A DNA stretch of 64,000 nt. Source: Sanderia malayensis. Lineage: Eukaryota; Cnidaria; Scyphozoa; Semaeostomeae; Pelagiidae. The stretch covers positions 3,658,001 to 3,722,000 of the forward strand of contig RQOL01000906.1 in NCBI GenBank assembly GCA_013076295.1, in the 5' to 3' direction. A program made the translations under genes and the position numbers. A model generated the notes under the pieces. That model was given only the letters and a program-made list of their open reading frames with translations. It was not told where the DNA came from and searched no databases. Positions 22,073-44,128 of this stretch are shown piece by piece (position 1 is the first letter of the stretch; every line of letters starts with the position of its first letter).

Positions 22073-23272
22073 TTTCTCAGTAGAAGTAGAAAACCTAAGA
22101 AATAAATTAATAAAAATAATGGTAGCGAAAGATTACGAAATAGATAAAACTTATTCTTATATTCTAATAAACGGAATTACAGTGCTTTTCTTTAATAACA
22201 GACACGAGTTAAAACTTAAAGAATCCATTCAGAAGTAACCAAATTATGTTCGGAAAATGATGGCCTTTTTAAGTGTGAAGAAATATTACAAATATGTAAA
22301 GGCAACTTTAACATAGAAAAATAATAAGCTATAGGAAGCAATTATGAGCAATAATAAGTTGAATTGGGCTGCTGAATGAAATTGTAAAGATAAAGACTGA
22401 AACTTGTCATTACTTGCTTATCTTGATAATTCAATTCCGAGGCTTGTCGAATGACGACGTTGCGTGTTCAAATAGGGGAACTTCTCGGAATGACCCTAAA
22501 AGGCAACGAAAATGATAATAATAGATGTTGCAAATAGAGCAAAGTGAATTATAAAGTATAGCAACTTAAAATGTTGTCCCACATTACGTTGATGATCTAT
22601 CATCATATATGTGGACGGTAAAAAAGAAAGATAGGTAAAATAATGTTGCATTTTGTGAATGAAGCCTCTTTCAAAGAGACCATTATCAGAAAGTGACCTT
22701 CTTCAAAAGAAGTAAAACAAGTTAGAGAAAAGGGAGATTGGTTAAAAGTAAATTCAGGTGAAAGAATATGTTGCATTAACTATGCTGAGATAATATAAAT
22801 AGCTCACAGATAAAATAACGTCTGGTTGTCTGCAGCTTTATCTTACGATCTATAAAAATAAGAGAAGAAATTACATCATTAAAAATGTTGAACACAAATT
22901 AAGGTATGAACGAAAATAGAAAATGGTATAGGTAGAATGTTATGTTCAGTAGGACATCTTGACGCAGGGACATATAAATTCACCATCCCTTATTCTTTCA
23001 TGAATATTTTACATAAATTGAATTCAATTAAGATTTATCAATAACCGATGGCAACCTAGCTTCCAATTCAGTTTAAATATGAATATATATTGTGTTATAT
23101 CAATATCAATTTATTAAATAATGTTATGCACATTATTTAGGAATTCGTTAAATATTAATGAATCATAAGAGAAGAAATTTCACAAACAAAATATATTGAA
23201 GAGCTTATCATAAAAGTTGATCTTGTTTTACTACTATACCTGAATTGAAGAATCATATTCTTAATTTAAAGC
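22073..23272. other. Intergenic AT-rich region upstream of the LITAF gene
   Basis: About 1.2 kb without a recognisable exon or repeat. It should contain the promoter and 5' UTR of the LITAF-domain gene if the start-codon exon at 23273 is correct. Confidence 0.45.
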
Positions 23273-24299
23273 ATGGTAAGTCATTGTATTACTGCATAAA
23301 AAGTTATACTTTCCTTTCATTGCATTGAGAAGTTAACATCTAAAGTAATTCATGCGTAAAATCAGAACGATAGTCCAAAATCAAAAAAGGGTGGGTGGAA
23401 ATCGAAATGAAAACAAAAATTATCGAATTTGCTATCAACTCAGAATGCGGTGTTCCAGAACAATAAGACTGTTATTTTTTGTAGCGGCTCAAAATTCTTG
23501 AAAACATTCAATTTTTAGCCTGAATTATTATTAACTGAGCCGGCTTTTGCTTTATGAGAGAACTCAAATGAATAAAAAAACCTCAATTCTGATGACGCTT
23601 AAACCTGACTTTATTTTTACACTATTCTTAAATTTTGAAAAATTTTAGCCTCAGATTCTTATAAGCTATATCCTCATAAAAAAATCATTTATTACTATCA
23701 CTTAACCCAAACAATAACCTTTTTCACTGCTTGTGGTCTATATCAAGTATTTATTCCACGAATAAGATTTTCAAATGTGCATCAGCGATACCCCCGTTGG
23801 CATTATAAGAATCAGTGATAATATCATTGGTAATAGAGCGGATTCAGGGGGTTATCAAATTGCGTTTTCAGGAACCAGTGCAGCCTGTGTATAACGAGCA
23901 ACCAGCAATTCGGGATGAATTCGCGACACAAACCATGATGTTCGGGCCAACATCGCAGCCATTTCAATGCCCAGCATGCGGACAACAGGTAGGTTGCATT
24001 GAAATTTCCTACTTTATCAATAGGGAGGGTGACTGGAAAAATGGGGGGTCGCACTGGGAAGGAAAGGGGGAATCAGTGTGCAGTGATGTGTTAATTAAAT
24101 TAAACGTCTCTTCATGCAACAGGGTAGCTCAGTGACTCAGTACGAGGCTGGTAAAGCCACGTGGTTGGCAGCTGCTCTGATTTGTCCATTTTGTCCAGTT
24201 GGTTGCTGTTTGTTGCCGTTCGTTTTCGACAACTTCAAAGATGTGCAGCATACATGCCCAAAATGCAACACAATCCTTGGCAAATGGGAAAAACTCTAA
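23273..24299 (+). CDS. LITAF-domain (LITAF/CDIP1-like) protein (98 aa)
   Basis: Exons 23872-23988 and 24123-24299 encode a complete LITAF domain: an N-terminal CxxC knuckle (Cys34, Cys37 in FQCPACG), a hydrophobic membrane-inserting stretch (about residues 53-75, TWLAAALICPFCPVGCCLLPF), and the C-terminal HTCPKC (Cys85, Cys88). LITAF proteins are zinc-dependent monotopic membrane proteins on the cytosolic face of endosomes and lysosomes. A short Pro/Tyr-rich N-terminal region precedes the domain; it has no PPxY motif. For the start, ATG at 23273-23275 is followed immediately by gtaagt, giving a first coding exon that contributes only the Met codon and is in phase with the next exon (codon GAA). 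This start is inferred; an internal Met exists in exon 2. An ATTAAA signal follows at 24473. The gene converges on TATDN3. Confidence 0.85.
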
Positions 24300-24472
24300 C
24301 ATGCACAGAAAACATTTTGACTGACCGAATAGGTTCAAGTATTTTAAACAGTGACGGAGAGGTGGGGGAGAGTTAATTAAATCTAACATGCGACAGAATA
24401 TCCCATGGGAGTTTACCACATGTATCGTCTAACTAACATTGCATTGTATAAAGTTGTTTTAAGATATGTTTC

Positions 24473-24485
24473 ATTAAAATTTATT
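24473..24485. terminator. Overlapping bidirectional poly(A) signal
   Basis: attaaa (24473-24478, plus strand) is followed at once by tttatt (24480-24485), which reads AATAAA on the minus strand. The first suits the LITAF gene (stop at 24299). The second suits TATDN3 (stop at 24640). Thirteen bases could therefore serve both convergent genes. Confidence 0.5.
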
Positions 24486-24639
24486 TACATTTATCAATAT
24501 TGTTATTTTAATCAATAATAAGTGACTATTTATGACTTAACATGTCTTTCTATCTCACGAAATATAGTTTAATAGAGAGAGAGAGTGGTCTATAGGATAA
24601 AGTGTCTTATCAAAAGAAAAGATGAATAAAATGTGTCAA

Positions 24640-27263
24640 TTACCTTGGAATTTTGGAAAACAATCTTCCAGCATTTGCAGATGTTTCACTGATGACATCA
24701 TCAATTGATATGTTTTTTATTCTTGCTATTTCTTCACAAGATATGATGATATTTTTCGGTTCATTGCGCCCCTGAAGATAATGAAAATTAAAATTAGTCT
24801 GATAATCTGATATAGCAGTTATTCTGTGCAAACTTGGCAAAATATTCAATGCAAAACTGGGCAGTTACGTCATGCGAAATCGTTATGCATAATGTGCAAA
24901 TTTGGGTGAAAAAGATTGCAACTAGAAGTCACCTGTTTTTCTGGTCCAAGAGCTGGTGCATCAGTCTCAAGTAGCAAATTTGACAAAGGGATTTGTTTCA
25001 CGATTCTTTGCTTCTACAAAATAACAAAATTCAATTCAACAAATACCAAAACATTCATTACCATCTCCAAAGAATATGAAAATAAATTTCTCGCTAAGTA
25101 TTTGTAATTTCTATTGTGCATTAGCATTACCAAGACTGCTATTTCATACCTGATCTGACCTTAAAATACAGGCAGGTACAGAGAAGAAATAGCCAGCGTC
25201 GACACCTCTCATTGCAACTGATGGTCGACCATCAAAAGCATGAAGCACAACGTTCTCAGCTCCTACAAAATGACACAGGAAGCATTTAGATTTAGCAGGT
25301 AATTCTCATGTGAATGCAGCCTCATGTAAGTAATAGCAGTGGCATCAATTTTGTTCACCTTCTTGCAAAAGCATTTCAATCACAGGTCTTCCTGCAGATC
25401 TGGAATGAACATTTCTATAAACAAGAAATATTGATTATTAGAAATACTATTATTAGATAACAAATATTGATTTTGAGCTTCTTAAACTATCTTGACTTGG
25501 AGGAGAAATACAGTTGAACCTTGATAAGTCGAACTCCCCCGATATCGATAATTGTTGCATTTCTCTTGGTTCTGTGTGCTTTATATGTGAACCTTGATAA
25601 GTTGAAACCTTGATAAGTCGAACAAATTTTTTGACTTATCAAGGTTTCAACATTTTGAAATTTTTGACAAACGACTCAACTGTATTACTATGTGAATCAT
25701 TAGATTGTGGACTAAAAGACTCGGACTGCAAGAAGAGCAAAGAGTATGTTTTAATTATTAAAGAACTGGCTTGATTACTCACATTGGCAGGTTCAACTCT
25801 TTTCCTAGACGTATCTGAAATGATGAAATCAAATTAGAAATAAATGAAAAGGATTTCTGCTTCAATCTGACCCAGCCAATGATGATTACTCAGAATTTGG
25901 TTGAAGTAGGTGAAGGTTGAAGGTTGAAGACAACCAACATACTTGTTTTTTGAAAACATCTCTTTGAATATCTTTGTCTTCTGGTGAGTTAATATAGCGA
26001 GGTGTGAAATCCAATCCAATCTACATCAAGATAAGACAAGGTGTTAATAAACTTTTCATTTTTAAGTCTTGCAAATTTAGTGCATAAATATTATTTCTGA
26101 AGCCGATAATCATAGAAAATAGGAAAATATTCACCTCTCCAATGCCAACAAGGTCTTCAGAATACTTCCTAATCCATAATTCTGCTTCATCAAATTCCTA
26201 CAATAAGAAAAATATTAATTATCTTGAAGTCAAAACAAGATACCAAGAGTTCAGCTTTAAATATGGACAAATTGAAATTATACAATCACCTTCAATGAGA
26301 CACTTTTACAGCCAATCTAAAATAAGAATTTTAATGACATAATTTAAATCACATTGAGGCAATAATGTTAGGCATAATCCATGTTAGGTAATCATTTTAA
26401 ATTGGTTGTTTTCAAGGAGTTGCACAGGCAAACATGGCCCAATATTCAAGGGAAATCAAAAGCAAACTTAAGCAGTTATTTTGGGCATATATTGGCCAAC
26501 ATGTAAGGCACAATTAGAGAAAAAATGTGGGCAAGGTTTGATAGTCAAATAAGATACAGTTAAATGAACGAAATTGTGTGATCATATCATATCATACCTG
26601 GACAGGATGGACACCAAGGCAAGGAAACACAAAATTTGGAAACCTGTAGTGAGAAAATGAACAAATTAACAGCAATCAATGTCATGCACATTAAAAATAA
26701 ATTAAATGTATTGTTATTCAATGTTAAACTACAAAGTAAAGAAAGAGAAGTGAAATGATAAAATTTTAGAACATTACCTTGCAGCTAAGTCAATAACATT
26801 TTGAAAATCTGTTGGAAATTCACAAACTGCAATTATTCCTTTTACACCGACCTAGAATAATAAAATGTGGCAGCATGAAATTCAACTTACTATACTCGCG
26901 CCGCGTGTACCTAATTTTTTTAACTTTCCTCACAACTCCAAAATGGCGTCCCAAATAAAAAAATTTACCCAACAATTTCACACTACTTTGAGGAAAAATT
27001 AAATAAATTACCTCTTTGGCTTGAAATATGACTTCTTCTCTGTCCTAAAATGTAATGAACATACATTTTGAATGAACCAAAGGTCAAAAACCAAGGCTAT
27101 GAAAAAATGAACCATCCAAATGACCATGGGCCTAACTTGTTTTAGGCCCAAGGATAGTTCATGCGACCTGCAACAAACATTTCAATTAAACCTCATAGAA
27201 AGTTTTAATAAAAAATACCGAGTTAAATTCTTCAGCTGATAAATGACAGTGAGCATCTATCAT
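24640..27263 (-). CDS. TATDN3: TATDN3-type TatD metal-dependent deoxyribonuclease (250 aa, 11 exons)
   Basis: Exons in transcription order: 27219-27263, 27012-27044, 26778-26851, 26598-26643, 26135-26197, 25943-26020, 25783-25814, 25359-25414, 25150-25262, 24933-25013, 24640-24771, all GT-AG and in phase. The TatD metal ligands are all visible: His5 and His7 (DAHCH), Glu87 (VGIGE), His127 ([10 protein letters not shown]), His150 (VLHAFDG) and Asp198 (LLETDAP). CLGVHPVQ and GLDFTPRY are also characteristic. [23 protein letters not shown] is closer to TATDN3 than to TATDN1 or TATDN2. TatD enzymes are TIM-barrel nucleases that cleave DNA; in animals they have been linked to DNA repair and apoptosis. 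Length is near human TATDN3 (274 aa). A pogo-like MITE sits in the intron between the exons ending at 25414 and beginning at 25783. The 5' end faces a telomere-motif satellite. Confidence 0.97.
25511..25682. mobile_element. pogo/Tigger-like MITE in a TATDN3 intron
   Basis: The left end, cagttgaaccttgataagtcg, starts after TA (25509-25510) and resembles pogo/Tigger terminal repeats. The right end, ctcaactg, is followed by TA (25683-25684), consistent with a TA target duplication. Inside is a perfect 19-bp stem (25601-25619 with 25633-25651) built from the same ccttgataagtc word. The element is 172 bp and non-coding. Confidence 0.6.
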
Positions 27264-28501
27264 TATCGGACAGTCGTTTTGTTACCGTAATTTAGCACTT
27301 ACACTCAACCCTAACCCTAACCCTAACTACCCCAGTCTCACACTACACTACACCAGATGAAATGAACTGGACATTATTACGTCATGAATCCTCCTGCGCA
27401 GTAGCCCATATCTGATACTGCGCATACCCCCCTACCTTTAGTATGCCTCGACCCCTAACCCTAAGCCTAAGCCTAACCCTAACCCTAACCCTTAGCCTCA
27501 CATCAGATGCACTGGACCATATTACGTCATGAATCCTCCTGCGCAGTAGCCCATATCTCATACTGCGCATACCCGCCTACCTTTAGTATGCCTCAACCCC
27601 TAACCCTAAGCCTAACCCTAACCCTAACCCTAACCCTTAGCCTCACATCAGATGCACTGGACCATATTACGTCATGAATTCTCCTGCGCAGTAGCCCATA
27701 TCTCATACTGCGCATACCCGCCTACCTTTAGTATGCCTCAACCCCTAACCCTAAGCCTAACCCTAACCCTAACCCTAACCCTTAGCCTCACATCAGATGC
27801 ACTGGACCATATTACGTCATGAATCCTCCTGCGCAGTAGCCCATATCTCATACGGCGCATACCCGCCTACCTTTAGTATGCCTCAACCCCTAACCCTAAG
27901 CCTAACCCTAACCCTAACCCTAACCCTTAGCCTTACATCAGATGCACTGGACCATATTACGTCATGAATTCTCCTGCGCAGTAGCCCATATCTCATACTG
28001 CGCATACCCGCCTACCTTTAGTATGCCTCAACCCCTAACCCTAAGCCTAACCCTAACCCTAACCCTAACCCTTAGCCTCACATGAGATGCACTGGACCAT
28101 ATTACGTCATGAATTCTCCTGCGCAGTAGCCCATATCTCATACTGCGCATACCCGCCTACCTTTAGTATGCCTCAACCCCTAACCCTAAGCCTAACCCTA
28201 ACCCTAACCCTAACCCTTAGCCTCACATCAGATGCACTGGACCATATTACGTCATGAATCCTCCTGCGCAGTAGCCCATATCTCATACTGCGCATACCCG
28301 CCTACCTTTAGTATGCCTCAACCCCTAACCCTAACCCTAACCCTTAGCCTCACATCAGTCAGATGCACAACGAAATCATTCAACTCAATTTTTACCTGAT
28401 TCGCAAGGAAAGGAGGATGGCCTATCATCAACAAACGCAAACCTGTACTGGATATTGTTGATTTTAGAAAATTCGTTGAAATTAGAATAAACAAGAATAA
28501 A
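27264..28501. promoter_or_regulatory. Divergent interval between TATDN3 and GPATCH11, filled by satellite
   Basis: The start codons of TATDN3 (minus) and GPATCH11 (plus) are 1,238 bp apart and nearly the whole interval is a tandem satellite (27298-28355). Only about 34 bp on the TATDN3 side and about 145 bp on the GPATCH11 side are unique. Each satellite unit contains attacgtcat (a TGACGT ATF/CREB-type core on the minus strand) and an inverted pair of tgcgcagta, an NRF1-like word. The satellite could therefore contribute promoter sites for both genes. This is inferred from motifs only. Confidence 0.5.
27298..28355. repeat. 145-bp satellite with embedded telomere-like (CCCTAA)n tracts, 7 units
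   Basis: Marker ttacgtcatgaat recurs at 27377, 27521, 27667, 27812, 27957, 28102 and 28247, giving a 144-146-bp period. Each unit has a (CCCTAA)n tract with cctaagcc variants, a unique part with cagatgcactgg, the attacgtcat box, and an exact 9-bp inverted pair, tgcgcagta ... tactgcgca, about 12 bp apart. Units are nearly identical, so the array is recent or homogenised. It is interstitial, not a chromosome end, because genes lie on both sides. The G-rich telomere strand is the minus strand. A related array is at 60.5-61.2 kb. Confidence 0.96.
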
Positions 28502-30008
28502 ATGCCCAAGAGCGAAGAAGAAGATGACTACATGTCAGATTCTTTTCTAGTTGAGACGGAATCTACGAAACCCGGTTTACTTGCAAGAAAAATGCCACCT
28601 TCTGTTGTGAAGAAACTCGAAAAGGAACAAAGGATAAAAGAGTTGAACGAAAAACATAGGAAAATATATCAACCTATTAAACACGTAGAAAAAGAGAAAA
28701 GGGATGAGAAGTTAAATAAAGCATTAGACAGCTCGAATAAAGGCTTTGCTATGCTCGAAAAAATGGGCTTTAAGCACGGTAGTGGACTTGGAAAACACGG
28801 TACAGGATAAGACCATCTTCTCCAACTTAACTCACGCTTCATACTTTAAAATATCAGATTCTTACAGATGAGAGGCAATTAAATAACTTCTTCATTCCAA
28901 TATACTACAGTTATGAATTTTTTTCTAGGGACGGGCAGGTCAGAGCCTGTTCCATTAGAAATTAAATCAGGTAGGTATCATGAAAAAAAAATTATAATTT
29001 TTACTATGAACCAGAAGATTTTCGTTTTGCAATAAATACACAAATCCTAAAGTAATCAATTCATTGTTCAATTAAAATGGATGTTTTTTTATTGATTAGA
29101 TCGCAGGGGCTTGGGAAGGGAAGCAATGATAAAAAAACGAAAGCAGATGCAAGAATCATTCCTTGAACAGGCATCAAAAAGAAGGAAGAAATTGGAAGAA
29201 CAGCTTCAGGGTGATTTTAAAAGTAGAATAAAAGGAAAATTCATGGATAAACAAATTGAAATTGATGTCAGGAGAAGCCAAAAAGCTTGTGGACAACTAG
29301 ACAATGCCAAGGTATCGAGCTAATACTTAATGTAAATTGTATAAAGTGGTTTGGTATTGAACTAAGTGTTGTCTTTCTGTTTGATTTGATAGAACCTTGA
29401 AGCATTAAAGGACTGGTTCTGGCCAAAATTTAAAACTTCTGAAGAAGAGAGTAAAGAAAATGAAGAAGAAATTGATGAGCCAGAAGTAATTAGCAATTTT
29501 ACCTTTTATTCTGCAAGTATTAAACTTTAATCATCCTCTGTATTCTTTACCAAAATGTTTATCTATAAATAAAATTGAATATTGTTGATATTTGTGTGTA
29601 CTAGGATTGGGAAAAGCTAGAAGAATTAACGGAATATTTACGATCGATTCATCTTTATTGTACCTGGTGCGGGACAACATTTAATGGTAAGTGAACCATG
29701 TTAATGCATTACGGCGAAACTTCGCAGTTTTGGCGGGAAAAACTGTTTCGCAAATTGCGAATCAACTTCCACATTGGAGATAGATAAATGATGAGATGGC
29801 ATTATTGAGTCCTATGGTGACTCATTTACATATTATTAACAGATTAAATATAGAAATATTATATACCTTAGTTCATTGTGAATTTCTGTCTTTCATTCTT
29901 ATCTGAGGCAAGTTTTTTCAACTCCCTTGCATTTGCCTTCGCGTTTCAGATGAAGAGGACTTATGCAGCAATTGCCCTGGAAACTCGTTCGAAAGCCACA
30001 ATGATTGA
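28502..30008 (+). CDS. GPATCH11: GPATCH11-type G-patch protein (261 aa, 6 exons)
   Basis: Exons 28502-28799, 28929-28970, 29100-29311, 29393-29485, 29605-29686 and 29950-30008 sum to 786 nt. The N-terminus has EEDDYMSDSF, a GPATCH11 hallmark. The G-patch runs from about residue 80 (NKGFAMLEKMGFKHGSGLGKHG, then EPVPLEI). A long Lys/Glu-rich charged helix follows (about 125-185, RRSQKACGQLDN). The C-terminal DUF4187-type end has two cysteine pairs, Cys234-x2-Cys237 (LYCTWCG) and Cys248-x2-Cys251 (CSNCPG). G-patches activate DEAH-box helicases in RNA processing; GPATCH11 has been reported at the kinetochore (as CENP-Y) and in the nucleus. Length matches the human protein closely (about 260-285 aa). 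Its 5' flank is the telomere-motif satellite. Confidence 0.97.
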
Positions 30009-30674
30009 CCAATCAAAAACAATGATTCAACCGTTGGCATAGCAATGCAAGATGGCAGCCGGCTCCTTCGATGATTTTGCCAACAAAATCATACAAGTGT
30101 GCAGGAAAAATAAAAAAATGTTCCATCTCCTTCTCTACGAACTCAAATTATCATATATGCAACTTTTATAGACTATTTATGTCTATAATATACCCTTTCC
30201 CTAACAACATTAGTTTATCTAAATAAACGCTGATACATCGGGTCGCGATGTGGCAAGTCTATTGTCTAACAATAAGAAAAACAAAACGTTAACGAAACAA
30301 CAAGTTAAGTAAAAGTAATATTGCGTTGAAATGGTGTATCACTGATTAATAACAAGAACTGTCGTTGCAATGAACTATGATAAGTTATCAATATATTTTA
30401 TTCGCATTACCTTGCTGTGTGAATTAATTCTTGTAAATTAATAAAAAACACGAAGAAAGTCAATAAGGATGTAAAAAATCATGAACAATCATGATGACAA
30501 TAAATTACCAAAATAATTTTTAACGTGATGTTAGGCTCTTGGTGTAAAATAAACGTAAATTAAAGTAAACAGGAAAACAATATTAACTTATATTACTTTT
30601 AGCTTTTGAAGAAATAATATAATTAAGATTACCTTTATAATCATCTTCTTTTTTGTTGTGTTTTAATATTTGCA
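30009..30674. other. Convergent 3' region between GPATCH11 and KLC
   Basis: This holds the 3' UTRs of both genes. aataaa at 30222-30227 (plus) suits GPATCH11 and tttatt at 30397-30402 (AATAAA on minus) suits KLC. A 39-codon frame (30052-30171, +) starts in a caagATGGCAGCC context and is discussed in the findings; it is too short to call. Confidence 0.5.
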
Positions 30675-41655
<10,981 letters not shown>

Positions 41656-43210
41656 CAACTCCAGTCAATTAAACGTCTGAGTCCCGCTATAAAACAGTTT
41701 GCCCAGAAAAAGTAAATCCAGTTTTCGATAACACGCAAAAAGCAAACAAGAAGTTCAACCAGTGACGTTCGCTGCAATTGGAGAAATTCAGCACAAAAAA
41801 CAAGGCCTATTCATCAGCACAAATCCAGTATAATTTATCCAGAGCTTCCTCGTACACTTACATTCCAATTTCCAATTATATCTAGTATAATTCGCCACAC
41901 AGTCTGGTTTAATTCCTTCTGTAAATAGGAACAGTTTTTCTATCAGTCCATTTCCAGTCGACTCTCCTCGTTTAACTTTTCTCTTCCTCCATTCTATGCA
42001 AATCCGTCACTCATAAATAATTCTATTGTTCATGTTCTATCACGTGACCACTTTTGACCAATAAAGCAGGAGTAGCTTACGTCATCAACTGTGTTGAGAT
42101 TCTCAATGGAAAACTCATAATCATAATTATAAACAGACTTGAAAATATTACTTGTCATAATTTTGTGAAGATAAGTTACACGCCCAAATAAGTCTTATAA
42201 AAGTAATTAACATAAGCATCAAGCAATTTCAGGACGCTGAAAAACACCCTAGGTTTTAATACTTTCAAAAAATTTTAGGTGGAAATGGGTTATGTACTAA
42301 CAATAAAGTGTTTTGCATTTACTTTAGCTAAAGTAAGTTCTATTACTTTAGAAAAGCTTCTGGACCCTAAATGGAAGCGGCATACAGCTATAAAAAGGCG
42401 GCTTCGAGATAATATTTATCTATCTTTGTCATTTCAGACGAAAGAGATATTCACCTGTTGAACACAAGTAGTTTTAGTCTTGTCTCGAAAGGCACCTGTT
42501 GTCCCAATTGCGAAACAAAAGAAATTTCACTTCACTTCACCTGGCATCATATTGACAATCAGACGATGGAAAGATTGATAGATCACTTTGATTATTATAT
42601 GTGAAGAAATCTTCCAATAAAGAAAAGATAAACACAAACAAATGGATGAATCGATTTTCAATTCAAATTAAAATCGAAGTTCTCAATTGTGTGCTGTTTT
42701 GTTTAAAGTTTTAGAAGTTGGGAGGAACTACCACTTCATGCCTCGTGTTATAAGCAAGTTTTTAATGAGCCACGACAATATAATGCTGCTCATTATATAG
42801 AGACGTGTTTGTGGTTGGCTAACATTATTTGATCTATTTTGGTATAACTCAAATCGAATAATTGCAGTGTGAAAGTTCGCGAAACAAGAAGCATACGAGA
42901 AAGTTCTTAGGATACTGAGAAGAACCAAGAGACGTTGATTGTATACAAATCGAGAATTCAATTGGTAAAGCTGTCTACACAAGAAAATCGATTAAGATAT
43001 CCAAGAATCGATCGTCTCAGATGACAAAAGTCTGAGGTTCATTCTAAGCTTTGCGAGAAATTGATTATTAAAGATAACAAGAAAGAAAAATCGATTGAAC
43101 AGATGCAAGTAAAGATCTGTGCAGAGACATCAAAATTGGATCTGTGAAATTAATTGATAATCCAATTGAAATTCACAAAAGGAAATTTAAAAAAATAAAG
43201 CATCTTCAAA
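41656..43210. other. Head-to-head interval between KLC and the RING gene
   Basis: This holds the KLC 5' UTR and promoter and the promoter of the RING gene. A CCAAT-type ccaataaag lies near 42058 and a cacgtgacc E-box near 42042. The remainder is AT-rich with no recognisable exon. Confidence 0.5.
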
Positions 43211-43858
43211 ATGCAGAAAATAAACAGCAAACTGCATCTGCTGAAAGACATCTCGAAATGCATGCTTGGATTTATATTTCTTTGTATCGTTAATCATTTT
43301 GTCAGTACGGTAATGTTTCGTCGATGTGGGTATTGCCTTGTTACTTATGCCGTAGTCTACACATTCTATCTTGCAACAGTTTCACTGTTTCTCTCGACAG
43401 TAGTATACAATATTTTCGTACGTCAAGATGACCAACAACGTTTGCTTTTGGAGCTGCGATCAATGAAACATGAGGATATCCCTTTTGTGATGGTATTGCT
43501 GCTTGAGCGAATACGAGAGCGACAAAGTAAACAAAAGGAGCCTCAGGATGGTGAAATCGATAACGAGGCCACGGAGGCATGCATTGCGTGCTACGATGAA
43601 CTTCCTTCAATCAGAAACATGCCTTGCGGTCACGTGGTGTTGTGTAGTAGTTGTAATTGGCATTTGATACGAGTTTCAATCGAGAACCGAAGTCCGCTGG
43701 CCTGTTCCTGGTGCAGGACACCAGTGAAGGATTTTGAGGGACAAATGAGGCCGAATTTGGACTTGCTGGAATTACAAGATATTAAGGACGCAATGGCAGA
43801 GATCAAATCGAGAAAAGCTGGTGAAAGCATGCAAAATCATCATAGAATTAACTACTAA
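43211..43858 (+). CDS. Intronless two-pass membrane RING-finger protein (215 aa)
   Basis: A single uninterrupted frame from an ATG at 43211. Two hydrophobic segments (about residues 17-36 and 41-66) form a likely transmembrane hairpin. A charged helix follows (LRSMKHEDIPFVMVLLLERIRER). A C3HC4 RING comes next: Cys124-x2-Cys127, Cys139-x-His141, Cys145-x2-Cys148, Cys165-x2-Cys168. The first half resembles the IAP/MUL1-type RING (MPCGHVVLCSSC), but the gap before the last cysteine pair is 16 residues, longer than in those families. A zinc-binding RING with membrane anchor suggests a membrane E3 ubiquitin ligase; substrate and organelle are unknown. All neighbours have introns, so a retroposed origin is possible. 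It is convergent with the K2P gene, 270 bp from stop to stop. Confidence 0.85.
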   Translation: MQKINSKLHLLKDISKCMLGFIFLCIVNHFVSTVMFRRCGYCLVTYAVVYTFYLATVSLFLSTVVYNIFVRQDDQQRLLLELRSMKHEDIPFVMVLLLERIRERQSKQKEPQDGEIDNEATEACIACYDELPSIRNMPCGHVVLCSSCNWHLIRVSIENRSPLACSWCRTPVKDFEGQMRPNLDLLELQDIKDAMAEIKSRKAGESMQNHHRINY

Positions 43859-44128
43859 ATTATCTGAACAATTTAGGACGGAACAGCTTTGATTTAATTA
43901 AAGCCTATATATGAATGCCTAAGTCAGTATTTTGGGGAGGTTGGAAAAGCTGCTATGGGTCCAGCAACAACATAGATTTTAAATTGTCTACAAAATGTAT
44001 ATAAAACAACACGTTTAGTATTAGTTTATTTATTTTTTATTTTTTTCTAATCCTAATGCAAAAAACTATTAAAATACCATGAAAAATCACATTTTTGAGA
44101 AGCAGACTACATAAAAATTCAAACGTGT

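Noticed and set aside
27298..28355. A true chromosome end or assembly junction at a telomere
   Set aside because: The CCCTAA tracts are short and interspersed with unique sequence, and conserved genes continue on both sides.
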